DNA of 64,000 nt from Tubulanus polymorphus. Taxonomy: Eukaryota > Nemertea > Palaeonemertea > Tubulaniformes > Tubulanidae. Of the stretch, positions 45,331-56,608 are shown in pieces. The stretch lies in NCBI RefSeq assembly GCF_964204645.1, contig NC_134029.1, positions 8,300,850-8,364,849 of the forward strand, written 5' to 3'. Each line of letters begins with the position of its first letter. Position 1 is the stretch's first letter. The notes beneath the pieces are model-generated. The model made no database searches and was not told the DNA's origin. It saw only the letters and a program-made list of their open reading frames with translations. A program made the position numbers and the translations under genes.

Positions 45331-45745
45331 TTAAGCTAAGCGTACATCGAGAAAGCGACTGGAGACAACTAGTTGCTCATGAGCGAGTACCTCGAAACAT
45401 CGAAAATCTAGTGAAAACCAGCATTTGAGTTTTCCCCAAATATTCTTGAGGCCATCTGATGTCAGGTGAGAAATTGCTTTGTTTTAGTCAGTTGTGCCAT
45501 TATGTTGTTGATTATGGAGCGCTCACATCGACGAATATGTCAGCAACTGAGTACAACTAGTTGCTCAAAAGTAGAACATGGGCAACTGGCTGGATTTGGA
45601 GATAGATGGAAGCTAACCAATCGTAAGCTAGCTCACATCGACAAATTCGAGCAACTGATTGCGTACAGCCAGTTCCTCTCATGCGCCAAAAACTGCCCGG
45701 CAACTAGTTGTCACCGATCGCAGTGTCGATGTACGCTAGGCTTTA
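45331..45745. mobile_element. MITE with CGTACATCGA ends and internal CAACTAGTTG palindromes
   Basis: AAGCTAAGCGTACATCGA on the left is the inverse of TCGATGTACGCTAGGCTT on the right. CAACTAGTTG occurs at 45366-45375, 45554-45563 and 45701-45710. GCTCACATCGACGAAT and GCTCACATCGACAAAT are repeated inside. The superfamily is unassigned and no clean TSD is seen. Confidence 0.7.
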
Positions 45746-46079
45746 TAAATTAAGGTTTAGAGTTGAATCCATTGATTTATCATTAACCCTTAATCATTGA
45801 AATATGTGAATTTGAAATAGTTTGTAAACTTTCAATTTTTGATTTTGATCAAAGGTTCAGCGACAAAATAACTACCAATATCTTCTAGGAGCATACATAC
45901 ATGGTCTCGTTGGCTTCACCGAATCCTATTGCAAGACAGTTTAGATTATAACTATTTAGATGTAGAACGAAACTGGTTCTTAAAACTAGCCCTGACTGTG
46001 GTGCAATTTGGCTTATGCATTCTAAAATCTGACGGATAATTTGTGAATAAACCTTCAATTTGGATTCTGGCTCTATCGT

Positions 46080-46382
46080 GCAACAGTGGAACTATATAGA
46101 GTTCCACCGTTGTGAGTTGGAGTTGAAATCAGTTCATTTTCAAATCTTTAACTCACAACTGCAGAACTGGATTCAGGACCCAGTTCCACAGTTGTCAGTT
46201 AAGATTTGACTCTAAGGTAAACTCAATGTGAACTGATTTTAACTAAGATTTATTCTAATTCAAAACTGTGGAACCGGGTCAAGTTCAACAGTTGTGAGCT
46301 AGAGTTAACTCCGAGTTGAATTCAGTTCATTTTAAATGAATGAACTCCGAGTCAAATCTCAACTCAAACTGTGGAACGGGCT
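46080..46382. mobile_element. Three tandem TGTGGAACTGGGTCC-family hairpins
   Basis: Three consecutive copies of about 95-110 bp each start with an AGTTCCACAGTTGTGAGTT-like arm and end with its inverse (AACTGTGGAACTGGG variants). The inner loop TCAGTTCATTTTAAA recurs. Confidence 0.75.
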
Positions 46383-46489
46383 AATGTTTTTCACGATTAG
46401 TTTCCCATATACGAAATAGATTTGCCCAAACTCTATCTACACGGTCGACATTACACAGCACTTGCGTATTTGTCGACGCGGTTTTTTAG

Positions 46490-47319
46490 TACGTAGAACC
46501 AGCGCGCAGAAGAGATTTTAATGCCATATCGACGTGAGTCACCGAGATGAAGAGACACAGAAACGGAGGGAGTAACGAGAGGGAAAGAGCCGTCGCCAGC
46601 GCGCTGAAGGAGATCCGGGAAACCAGTAAAAAATCATCGTCTTTAACCCTTACTCGTCGTGAGTCAGCGTGATGACTGCAAACGGGAAACGGTACGGGGA
46701 AGCGGGCCGGGGAATCGATGAGACCAACCAGGGATGAAAACAATAAGCGCGAGAAACTCGGGCGCAAAGTACCTGACTTGAAATACTTAGGACTGTCACG
46801 CCGCGCAAACTGACTGCCAGTCAACAGAAGAATTCGAGCTTGGATCTACAAACCGTAACTGTCAAAGAAATGAATGAAGGACATGAAAACTTCCCAACAT
46901 AGGCAAACGTTGTGGGTCGCGTTCTCAATTCGTTTCACATTTTTCTAATAAATGGTAATCCTGCCAGGGTAGGAAATGCTTCCTAACCTTTTTAATATTT
47001 CTCGTTGGGTTAAAAACGCGCTTGCGTTATCGAGGCTATTAGACTCATCGATAAGGGGTTAACGTTGATAGTTTTACGTCGACGAAGGTAAGGAACAACA
47101 GACTCTGATTCATACAGTGCACAGCGCGCTATGACTCAAAATATCGTCGCTATATGACACAAATACAGGACAGGACGCCGGGAAATCAAATATCTCGCGT
47201 TTCGTTACGCTTCGGAGCTCGATCGACGAGAGTTCAACCGACCTAAACCCCTGAATGAACGAGAAGCTCTTAACTAACACCGTTATGACTAAAACAGTAA
47301 ATTGTGCGAACTCGTCTTT
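46490..47319. other. CpG-rich patch, no firm gene
   Basis: Bases 46490-46720 are CpG-rich. Two GTGAGT donor-like motifs occur (about 46528, 46660) and a 42-codon basic plus frame starts at ATG 46545, but there is no consistent model. A 112-codon minus-strand frame spans the same bases and looks like its antisense image. Confidence 0.35.
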
Positions 47320-47562
47320 TTAATTGTTTTCGGTTTCCTGAAGACGCGCCGAGTGGTTCTTCATGACATCGCGAAGATACAATATCATCGGTATGAAATG
47401 AATGACAATATGAGTCAGAAAAGATTTACTACATCGAACAATATTAATCATGGACATATTCGTGGCTTGGGCTGAATTGACCCCCAAAAGAGCCGCAATC
47501 ATACACGGAGACGATTTGGCTTGGGTGAAACAAATCAGAGCCTTTGCTCTGGAAACCCTCAC
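47320..47562 (-). CDS. Possible terminal exon with hydrophobic segments
   Basis: The minus-strand frame is open for 80 codons and ends at TAA (47320-47322). The translation has a moderately hydrophobic stretch, a longer one (THIVIHFIPMILYL) and then a polar tail, as would suit a membrane-protein C-terminus. An acceptor-like CTATTACTATACAAG precedes it. The plus strand has a 68-codon frame over the same bases. No family signature can be shown. Confidence 0.2.
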   Translation of the reverse strand: MRVSRAKALICFTQAKSSPCMIAALLGVNSAQATNMSMINIVRCSKSFLTHIVIHFIPMILYLRDVMKNHSARLQETENN

Positions 47563-48031
47563 TTGTATAGTAATAGGCTCAGCAGGGTTTCCATGTGACC
47601 ACGACGAAAAGTGTCGATACCTCGCATTTCACTTTTTTTTTGGTAGAAAACGCTGATGACCGACACAGCTAGCAAGAGCACGCTAGAATCTTAATAGCAC
47701 TAGCGCCGGGTGTCGGTGTCTTGATTGCTCTCTTGATCATTTCTACTTGAGTAAGCGCCCGGCAGACACTCGACGAAATCAATGTTCGTTCGTATATCAG
47801 GTACCAATCACGCCACCGAACTTGTCGCGCCCGCTTCGCCGCCATTACAACAGGATATCTGCATCGGCGGAGCATTTTATGCGCTATTGCACTTCAAAAT
47901 AGCAACGCGCTTAATTATTTCTCGAACAAGGCGACAGAGAACGAGGGATACGTCGTCTGTCAACGAACGAACGAACGGAACAAGTGTTTGTGCGGCTGTG
48001 TGTATTCCTTTTTCAAGGTCCTTCATCACAG

Positions 48032-48150
48032 GTGGCGATGGTAACTCTAAGGATGTCGCCGTAGTCCATCTTCGGTTATCAGAGTTAGTCGAATGTTTGC
48101 GAAATGTCAGTCAGTTCGTTGGAGTTAATCTATCGATAATCCCGCGATGA
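48032..48150 (+). CDS. Possible exon fragment next to a MITE
   Basis: A pyrimidine-rich acceptor (TTTTTCAAGGTCCTTCATCACAG, ending 48031) leads into a 38-codon frame. The translation is a plausible alternation of charged and aliphatic residues (VVHLRLSELVECLRNV). It ends at TGA inside the start of the next hairpin MITE, so if it is an exon its end was altered by the insertion or lies earlier. No domain is recognised. Confidence 0.2.
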
Positions 48151-48361
48151 TAACCAAAAAGTATTAAGTCCGAAAATGTTTCCTTGAGCTAGTAGTTTAT
48201 TCAACGTTTCAACTATATTCTAATGGTCAACATTTCGACTATATTCTTACAGTCATATTCAAGAATACCATTAGAATATAGTCGAAACATCGGATGAACT
48301 ACTAGCTCAAGGAAACATTTTCGGTCTTGATGTTATTTTCTGGTTATCATTGTGGGATTCT
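48139..48361. mobile_element. CCTTGAGCTA-family hairpin MITE
   Basis: The left arm (AATCCCGCGATGATAACC, CCGAAAATGTTTCCTTGAGC, TAGTAGTTTATTCAACGTTTC, ACTATATTCTAATGG) is repeated inverted on the right through GGTTATCATTGTGGGATT. Each arm is about 95-100 bp. Confidence 0.75.
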
Positions 48362-48387
48362 CTACATTATTGAGTATAGTCCAAAGT

Positions 48388-48497
48388 ATTACTGAAGATG
48401 ACTATTAGAATAAAGTAGAAATGTCGAATGAACTACTAGCTCTAAGCAACATTTTCGGACTTTTTGTTATCATTGCGGGATTCTCTATAGATTATCG
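48388..48497 (-). mobile_element. Partial CCTTGAGCTA-family copy
   Basis: It repeats the right arm of the previous element: ACTGAAGATGACTATTAGAAT, GTCGAATGAACTACTAGCTC, AACATTTTCGGAC, GTTATCATTGCGGGATTCTC. Confidence 0.7.
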
Positions 48498-48863
48498 TCA
48501 TAACATGGATATAGTGTTTTATCAATGGTTAGCCTGAGTTACAGTATGAAAACAGCAAACCACACGAGTGAGCACGGTCGCTGCGGCTCAGATCTAGTTC
48601 CAAGATGGCTGACGCCATGCAAATTCATAGCACAAAAGCGCGTGCGACGATTAGCTGCGTCTAGGCGATACATTCGTACGTATGGCGTGAAAACTTAATT
48701 TCGCGGAAAGGATAATTCTACTTTTCCAGAAAAATACGTTTGTCGTTGCGTCTTTCGAATATCCGATGACAGCGTAGGATCAAGGGATGCAGCGTTTGGC
48801 GTCGTCGTGGCTGTCACGCGTCGTCTCATAATACGATACATCGTCGTCGCGAACTAGATAGAC

Positions 48864-49175
48864 CTAGTCACTAGAAGCGGTACTGGCGCCACCGTCGAGG
48901 ACACCACGAAAATCTCTTTCTATCGCATACAATTCAAGTAAACCTTGCCGCCGGCCAAACAGCGACAATTGACTCATCAGATGTACACGGCGCTCGCGCG
49001 CGATATACGTCTGACTAGTCGGAATAAACAGTGCGCCTCTAATATTCCGCTTTGGAACATCTTCGATATTGCTACTTAACTCTTCTAGTTTCTCGAGAGC
49101 TTGTTGGGTATAACGCGCGCGCGCTGTGTTATTTTTTGCTCTCACTGTCTCCGGCAGACTAACGTATTTACACAT
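48864..49175 (-). CDS. Possible exon, unknown protein
   Basis: ATG near 49173 opens a 103-codon frame ending TAG at 48864-48866. After about 20 residues the translation becomes convincingly protein-like: a charged helix (QALEKLEELSS), Arg-rich and hydrophobic segments, then a Gly/Ala/Ser tail. Codon use is varied and GC is higher than the flanks. The N-terminal part, through an ARARAR-encoding CGCGCG stretch, is doubtful. An acceptor-like ACGTTAG at about 49160 may mark the true exon start. No family is recognised. Confidence 0.28.
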   Translation of the reverse strand: MCKYVSLPETVRAKNNTARARYTQQALEKLEELSSNIEDVPKRNIRGALFIPTSQTYIARERRVHLMSQLSLFGRRQGLLELYAIERDFRGVLDGGASTASSD

Positions 49176-50094
49176 TTACATAAGATGAACATACATGGAA
49201 AACAAGGAAACCGTCGACTACTGGTTTTACTTGAAATTCAGAATCGAATAAGCTAAATATCCGCACGGATGGTGCTTCTACACCGAAAAAAAAGAAAAAA
49301 CACTCGGATTCGGGAATTTGATGAAAAAAATTCTGATAAACTGATATACCTATAATGAAATATTTGAAAATATATCTAATACGGCATAGTTTAATTAAAA
49401 AACAAAATATGTAATGGGCTAGCAAAAAACTATATATGTATACATACATATATATCGCTAAACTGTGCCATTATAGATTTTCACTTTGCGCGCGATTTAT
49501 TATGATGCACATGAGTGGCTCGCTGAAAAACCGATACTGCGTATATCGGTATGATATTGGCGGCTGCATTCCGTTAAATTTTTCTACGGTACGACGTCTG
49601 TTGGCATACCGCTCTCTACGGCGATCATAGCGCCATTATAAACTACAGTACTCGACCATGACGTACGGCATAAACGGATCCCGGCATAACCACGATCACA
49701 ATAGAACCCTATATTCGATATTGCAGATGGATATGGTATAGTGTCAGAAAGCATGGCATACATGAGCCAAAAAAGTGGTATGGTGCGATGAAGCCTTATT
49801 GAGCATGGTAATTTCATGGTGTTACTCTGGTTAAGATTATCAACGCCACAACAAAACCAACAACATAAAGTTCGGTACGGCTTGGTACATATGAAGTATG
49901 GTACAACCATGCTCAAGCATTATCGAGCATGACCAAAGATTCATACGAATTCCATCTGACTAGACTTGAATGTTTTTTTGCTAAAGTGCCGAAGTACTTG
50001 TATACCATGATGATTTTCCAATACTGTCATGAAGTGTGGCGCTACATTCTAAAACTATTGTTCTACCACAGCACAGAGTATGTACTAGTCATCC
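49176..50094. other. No supported gene
   Basis: AT-rich, then a segment (49650-49930) with loosely recurring GGTATGGTACA-like words that may be the decayed edge of the following minisatellite. Confidence 0.45.
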
Positions 50095-50480
50095 GTAATA
50101 TACAATACTATACAATACTATGAAATATGGTATTACAGGATTGTACAGCTAACAGAACACTCTGCATTACTATGAAATATGGTATTACAGGATTGCACAG
50201 CTCACACAGTACTCAACAATACTATAATATGTATGGTATTACGCGATAGCACAGCTCACACAATACTCTCTGCATTATTATGAAATATGGTATTACAGGA
50301 TTGTACAGCTTACACAGTACTCTGCAATGCTATGAAATATGGTACTACATGATTGTGTAGCTATCAATAATACTCTGCAATACTGTGAAATATGGTATTA
50401 CACGATTTAAAGCTTATACAATACTCTGGTAAACTATGAAATATGGTATTACAATAATTGTATGGCTCATACGGTATATG
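50095..50480 (+). repeat. Minisatellite, 51-54 bp unit, about 7 copies
   Basis: TATGAAATATGGTATTACAG recurs at about 50119, 50171, 50225, 50279, 50331, 50384 and 50435, followed each time by GATT-GTACAGCT-ACACAGTACTCTGCAA variants. The copies diverge by small indels. Confidence 0.85.
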
Positions 50481-50950
50481 GCACGACAAAACTTATATCT
50501 TACTTAATCTTACTTAACTAATAATCTTTCCAATTGCATGGGTTACTCCAATCTAAAATCTAGGCCCAACCTCAATTATAACGCATGAAAATATCAAATT
50601 TAGTAAATTTAGTAGAAAATGGGTGTGCTGGTATAGAGTAATACGTTTGTCATGATCAAACTATCAAATACGTTATTCGATGGTCATTTAATCAACCAGT
50701 TCAGTTCTAGCTGTACGTTTTCATAAACGGAAAAGCTCGCTGACGTAGATGGAGTCTGGCACTAAATATGGTCGAAGGGATGGTCGTTGCAATGAGTAGC
50801 GGCATTGCTATATATCCCGTCGTGACAAATGAGACTGAAGATTAATCTGTGATCAGATACTCAGACCTGCGATCAAAACAAATTACATTTTGACAGAAGG
50901 AAATTGGTACACGTTTTTCATTGTAGGCTATTTAACGGAGTCGTGCTGTT
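50481..50950. other. No supported gene
   Basis: AT-rich sequence with no recognised repeat or frame. Confidence 0.4.
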
Positions 50951-51137
50951 ATGGAAATGAAAGATAACTGTGGACGACCGGTCGATGCATATACGCGCGC
51001 GCATTCAATATGTCAGATCTCGATCCGACGGAGGGTTTCAGTCGAAATTCCATCGATTCTCGGCTGCATCTACGTCTCGTCTCGTCGAAATAATCTCGTA
51101 ATACGAACGCATGAGACGGATTCCAGTCGAGCTGCAG
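50951..51137 (+). CDS. Possible first exon, unknown protein
   Basis: ATG at 50951 opens a frame running 62 codons to a donor-like GCAG|GTAAAT at 51137/51138, leaving one base. The residues are Arg/Ser-rich with scattered Cys and no motif. GC is somewhat raised. The frame continues only six codons past the donor before a stop. Support rests on the start and donor alone. Confidence 0.18.
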
Positions 51138-51159
51138 GTAAATCTAGGCTAAGCTAGTT

Positions 51160-53414
51160 TTGGTCGCATCGATCTTAGAGTAATCGTTCGACTACTCCAA
51201 GTATCAACCAAACTGATGAATACCCACTAATGCGATAAGTATCATTCATTAAAAAAGTTTAAGAAATCTGAAGCATTTTTGGACTTAAAAACTGGCCTTG
51301 AACTATGTACACTGATATTGGAGGTGTTTTACAAATGGCCGCCTGGAAGCTATCATTTCTTTACTCTACTATTCAAAAAGGCTTATTCCGACGTAATTGA
51401 ACTGATTTTCTTTTTTCTAAGTGATAAGATAAAGTAAAGTAATCGCAGAAAACTGAATACGAAAACTAGGATGAACTCCCGAAGGTGTGTACCATCTCTT
51501 CAAAGATTTGAAAGAAGTTCATCTTCCAGCTTTGATGAACAAATCAGTTTTGAGGTTAGGTTTTCGAAAACTGTCTATTTTCGTCGACTTGATTCTGCAA
51601 ACGAAAACAACAAACATTTCGTACATGGCTTCGCGCCGCAAACAAGACGCGTAGGTAACAATCGCGTACTTACATACGCCCGCAATCTGTGAACACAAGC
51701 GGCAATTGTTTTCTAGCGTAACGGATTCTTAACGTACAAGACATGTACATCGCAAATACGGTTAGCGATGTTACGGCAAACATTGTCTACGTAAATGAGA
51801 TTAACGCTCACTAAAACCTTTCGACGCAACACACACGACGATAACGACTCTCTTCGACTCCTCATTTCGACTCGTGTGTGAGTGTGGCGCGCAAGACGAT
51901 TACTTGAAGCTTTCTGTCAGTTGAAGCACTGATTATTGGTTTAGATACTTAAGCATCATTGAGTTAACCGATTCAGGTGCTCGTTGATATCCGCGATGCA
52001 GCGCCGCCACCGAAAATTGCGGCCCTTTCGGCGTCGAGCGTGTTTCGACATGATCAGTTTCGACATTATCAGTTTGAAGATGTAGGCCTACATTATAGCA
52101 TAAGTAATAAGTTACGTGTGGCAAACATTGAAATATTTCATATCGGATCGTTGTTCCATGATTGTGTTCAAAACCATAAAATAAAGGACCATGCATTTCA
52201 GTTTCGAGCGCAGATTTGTTCTGGAATTAGTAATGTATGATGGAATCCTAGTGCAAAACGCAACGGTAATAAGCAGGTTCAACTATGATGATATGCATGG
52301 TACCCGTAATGGGTTTTCCCATGACTCACTAACGCATATGGCAGAACGATCAATACTGTTTTTTCTATATACATTGAACTTGGATGCTGGAGGGTTCTCC
52401 CAGTGATGTCATTATCAAGAAACGAGGTCAAGCAACGATTAGTAGAATGTAGACAAAATTCGTTGAAATTTTGCGCATTTTCTCCCAGTACGTCGGAACG
52501 GCTAAGCGCTGATGGACGAAACTTTCCATATTAATTCCAACACCTATTTCCCTCCTAATGAAAAACTATCAGCTGTGTATATCCAGTGGTTACAATTTGT
52601 GCCAACAAGACTCATCTCATATCAGTTTTATAGGGATTCATGTTTTCAATGGGATCGCAAATGAGGTTTGGCCAGGCCGCTATGCTATTCTTTATTCGCT
52701 CTTCCGCCATACATTTCAATTAAAATCGAATCAATTTTTCACCAAATCATATCAGTTATCATAGAAAACGAAACGCAATTTTATGTATATTTGGCGAATC
52801 ATGTGAAATTACGATAATATTTGGATTCAGGAGCCTGAAAAATCCAATTCGAAGTTCATTTATCATCATATATTATCATCAATTATATCATTGTCTACTA
52901 TCAAAGAAGGCCATAAGCCTTATGCTTATATACAGACGGCCTATTTAGTTTTGATATCCAAAGGACTCATTTTGACTAATTGCTAATCATAAATGTTAGT
53001 TAGTTAATGTTAATTAGGATTAACTTCAATGTTAAATGTAACTAGCCTTAATCTAATGACTAGTCCAGTTCAATACAGCAGTGAATGAATATGCTTATAC
53101 CATGGACGTATTAACTAGTTTACACGTCCATGCTTATAGTTTCTAGTCATATTAGTTGAAACTGAATGATAAATGAGACTGATATAAAATCTGGGACTCA
53201 GTTGTTCCACATTGTCGCGGTTAAATTTATACCCTAAATAATTAATTTCTAATGCTGTGTTAATTTTAAAACTGATAAATGTACGGCTGAGTCGACTGTT
53301 GAGTCAGATTTCAAATAATCATGAAATGCGATGATGTCATTCACTCTGAGGAATGGTTTTATTACAGACCGGACTGGTAATAACTATAAACCCAGGGCTA
53401 ACTGGATTAACTAG
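51160..53414. other. No supported gene
   Basis: Several frames of 60-87 codons occur on both strands around 51471-52406 without motifs. TTCAGGAGCCTGAAAAATCC near 52828 resembles 9590. A small palindrome (CCATGGACGT...ACGTCCATGC) lies at about 53100-53135. Confidence 0.4.
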
Positions 53415-53705
53415 AAGGTGTGTTCACACTACCACAACTTAGACCGGTCCATATCTGGAACGTGTCAAATTTTATAACGGACCAAATCAGAGTGTGACTA
53501 TTGATAGTAATTACTGGCTCCGCAAGATGTCACCCATGAGCATTTTACCCTGGAATTCATATGTATATGAAAGATTTACGAGTCCCTGGCTGTTACTAAT
53601 TTCAAAATTTTGATGACTGCAGTTTATCATATATCTGGACACATCAGTTTGATTTGGAACGGACTTTTGCTAGTGTGAAGCCTTGGTCCGGTACTCGATT
53701 GGAAC
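53415..53705. repeat. Dispersed repeat with CACACTA/TAGTGTGA inverted edges
   Basis: GTGTTCACACTACCACAAC at the left faces TTTTGCTAGTGTGAAG on the right, with GACCGGTCCATATCTGGAACG, AACGGACCAAATC and TTTGGAACGGAC inside. Related to 26030-26160 and 55640-55800. It could be a decayed MITE. Confidence 0.5.
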
Positions 53706-53909
53706 GGGCCGAATTTCTAAATAACGTAGTGCGAATGCGGATTATGACTTCAGTTAACCGAATCAGCTGCTATGATTCGAAAACATTTCTCAAAATATAT
53801 CTATCCAAACCGATTGCAAAACATAGTCCAATTTTTGGATAAAGGTGGGCTTCTTTTGTTTTGACTAACAAAGGTTTGTTTTCATTTCCACAGCCCACGG
53901 ATAATTTGA

Positions 53910-53966
53910 GGAGAGAGAGAGAGGCAGATAGACACACACACACACACACACACATAGAGAGGAGAG
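53910..53966. repeat. (GA)n/(CA)n compound microsatellite
   Basis: GAGAGAGAGAGAG is followed by CACACACACACACACACACA and then a short GA-rich tail. Confidence 0.9.
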
Positions 53967-54616
53967 ACCAGGTGGGCTGATGTGTACGCTAATAACGACT
54001 ACTACGTAGGATGAGTTGGTTTTCATGTTAAGTCTCTCCCATACACCATTTGATATACCATTGATTACCGGCAGGCAGGCAGTTACATTTCACGATGATA
54101 TGCTAAATGGTAATGAACTTAGAAATTCAGAGTCTCTCTATCAGCCGTTGTCAGCCCCTAGATATGTCAAAGATTAATGCATCAGATAATTTGATGACGG
54201 GGTTGTTCGCCGGGCTGCTGCTGTTGCTGCTGTCACTATCACGATTGGCCCCTAAACTTAAAATTTCTCCCAGGTTCCGATGGATTACACACAGGGTTTC
54301 CCGGTGCATTTCGTACGAGACAGACAAATGCGCGGTGGGCGTCCGGAAAACTGGCTTTCCACCGAAAGGATATCAACGACAATGGGAATATTCTGAAAAT
54401 GACACCCGCGATGTGAACGTCGCTTAAATATTGATTCCGTCTCTAAATCTAGTTTTTTAGAGGGATTTGTAAAATAACCCGTGACGAATGAACCAGACTC
54501 AGGATGATTTCGGATGAATTTCGTTGAATTATTAAAATATGCTAGGTTTGCTGATCTTTGTTTTGAAATACGGCAGGCTTACCTTACGGGAAATGCCTAC
54601 GATGAATAAAGCCCAA
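53967..54616. other. No supported gene
   Basis: A 106-codon plus-strand frame at 54107-54427 includes a Leu run from CTGCTGCTGTTGCTGCTG that mimics a signal peptide. The rest is basic and without motif, so I do not call it. Confidence 0.35.
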
Positions 54617-54870
54617 CGCACACGTCACAGGGAAACACAACCATGTTTCTCGTCTCCGGTGAACGCACACGGCACAGGGAAACACAACCATGTTTCTCGT
54701 CTCCGGTGAATGCACACGACACAGGGAAACACAACCATGTTTCTCGTCTCCGGTAAACGCACACGGCACAGGGAAACACAACCATGTTTCTCGTCTCTGG
54801 CGAACGCACACGGCACAGGGAAACACAACCATGTTTCTTGTCTCTGGTGAACGCACACGGCACAGGGAAA
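54617..54870 (+). repeat. Minisatellite, 47-bp unit, about 5.4 copies
   Basis: CCATGTTTCTCGTCTCCGGT recurs exactly 47 bp apart at 54641, 54688, 54735, 54782 and 54829, followed by GAACGCACACGGCACAGGGA variants. Copies differ at only a few sites. Because 47 is not a multiple of 3 and the unit has no stop in any minus-strand phase, all three minus frames are open across it. Confidence 0.95.
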
Positions 54871-54997
54871 TGCTCGTTTACCCAGACAGTATTCGGCGTT
54901 CTCATAGTTTGCCCAGCTGCTCAAAGGGGCACCAAGAGAGCGATACCCGTGACAAATTTTGAAATAAAGCGTCGAAAATCCTACTCTATACCATGAT

Positions 54998-55639
54998 GGT
55001 GGTAGTGGTGGAAATGCCTTTTATTAAATCATTGACAAAATTGTAGGATACTGAAAATTACCAGACCATATTTCAATATACCGTTTCGTACAGACGTGAC
55101 AACATCGAGAATCTCTTCACGTATATCATCGTCATGGCGATGAAGCATAGTCCAGTCTAGTGAAAAAAAAAAAACAAAGTGTATTTTTCAAAATCGCTTG
55201 CTAAAACATGTAGTCGTAAATATGTCATAAATTCAGTTCATCGAGGTGGTTTGGACCAGTTGTCAGCATCAAGCTGGGGGTTTATACCTAGAACATAACG
55301 ACTGGTCTCAAGAGATCCCAAGGCGTATTTCGAACACTTCACTAACGCATGATGTCATGTCATGAATTCAGTTCGTTGTGGTTGAAACTGGTTGCAAGAG
55401 AGTTGATTAAGCCGGACATGTCTAGACCTAGAATATATTCTACCACTGGCCTCAAGATACCCAAGAGCTAGCTTCTTGATAATTATCACAAAAATGACTA
55501 TAAAATTCATATGAACCAACATCATTCGCTTCAAATGAGATCAATTCCAACATCATACAAATTGTTTGATGCACTTTCAGACTTAAACTACATAAGTCTA
55601 TTTCCCACCTATGCAGGTCTAAATTTGATCTATTCCAAT
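54998..55639. other. No supported gene
   Basis: Loosely repeated phrases (AATTCAGTTC-T-G-GGTTG, ACTGG-CTCAAGA-A-CC-A) suggest an old duplication between about 55230-55325 and 55365-55460. No coding frame is supported. Confidence 0.4.
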
Positions 55640-55800
55640 TCATAACGGACCAAGCATTCACACTAGTGGAAAGTCTGTTCTAAATTGACCCGTTCCATAT
55701 TTGGACTGACCTAAAAGACCGATCCAGGTCTGTTCGAAATTTAAGAACGGACTAAATCGATGTTTGCGGACTTCCAGGTCGGTTTCGGAATCATGATGAC
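55640..55800. repeat. Dispersed repeat, GTCTGTTCTAAAT family
   Basis: GCATTCACACTAGTGGAAAG, GTCTGTTCTAAATTGACCCG, TTCCATATTTGGACTG and AAGAACGGACTAAATCG match 26030-26160 and 53415-53705 in part. Confidence 0.5.
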
Positions 55801-56229
55801 GTGGTATGAATTCAATTCGCACAACTTAAATCGCTAACAATTCAACAATCTTAATAGTCAACCTGACTTAGGCTTAACTCATCGCGTGAACGTTTAACAC
55901 AAGTTAACTGATGAGAAACACCGTCCTTAATATACGATATGCATCTCAATGATACAACAGATTAACTTTCAAACAAAGGCATCGAAATAGGAACATTAAG
56001 ATTAAGCATGTAAGGACTTTTATCGAAATCAGCGCGCATCATCAACGAGAACTCTTTCAATCTCACGACGAGGCTGAAATCTTTTGTCAAATATTACATT
56101 CCCCCTGTATATCGCTTCACACGCTGCTAATAGCCTCTTTTGTAATTATGCAAATTTCGCAAACAGATAGGCAGATAAGAACCGTACATGTGCCCCCATC
56201 TCTCCCATCTCGCGAGCGCAAGTCAATGA

Positions 56230-56560
56230 GGAATGATGTTCACCGGTAAAAAAAAAATACTATAGTCGATTAGAAGCAGTGGCGCTACGAAGCATGAAAA
56301 TTGTAAGGTGCGCTGTCAACGTGCCTGCGATGATAAACGGGAGGCAGTTAATGAGTTGATTAATTACGATCAGTCATTAGTGTTCGAATTGATTGCAGAC
56401 GAAGAGTCGAGTCGCAGCATGCGTCGTAGTCGTCGTGCTTAATGACACTTTTTGCGCGGCCCAGATCATCGCATCGCGAGCGCATAGATCGCGTCGATAC
56501 GGCGCGATGCCCGCTTAGTCGACGTGACACTAGTTAAGGTATATACGCGATGAGCGCGCT
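56230..56560. other. CpG-rich segment, function unknown
   Basis: Dense CG dinucleotides (for example GCATCGCGAGCGC and GATCGCGTCGATACGGCGCG) stand out from the AT-rich surroundings. It could be a promoter or a non-coding exon, but no open frame or box motif is convincing. Confidence 0.35.
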
Positions 56561-56608
56561 TGTTTATTGGGTTGACTGCGATCAATTATGAGAACTTACT
56601 GAAATACT

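Noticed and set aside
46486-46824. 112-codon minus-strand ORF
   Set aside because: Rich in Ser/Leu/Phe as the antisense of a GA/CG-rich stretch; no motif and no consistent splice borders.
54107-54427. 106-codon ORF with a signal-peptide-like Leu run
   Set aside because: The Leu run comes from a CTG/TTG triplet tract, and no motif or splice site supports the rest.
54617-54870. CRISPR-like direct repeats
   Set aside because: The 47-bp units are contiguous with no unique spacers, and the genome is eukaryotic.
54584-54924. Three overlapping minus-strand ORFs of 90-102 codons
   Set aside because: They are readings of the 47-bp minisatellite in its three phases.
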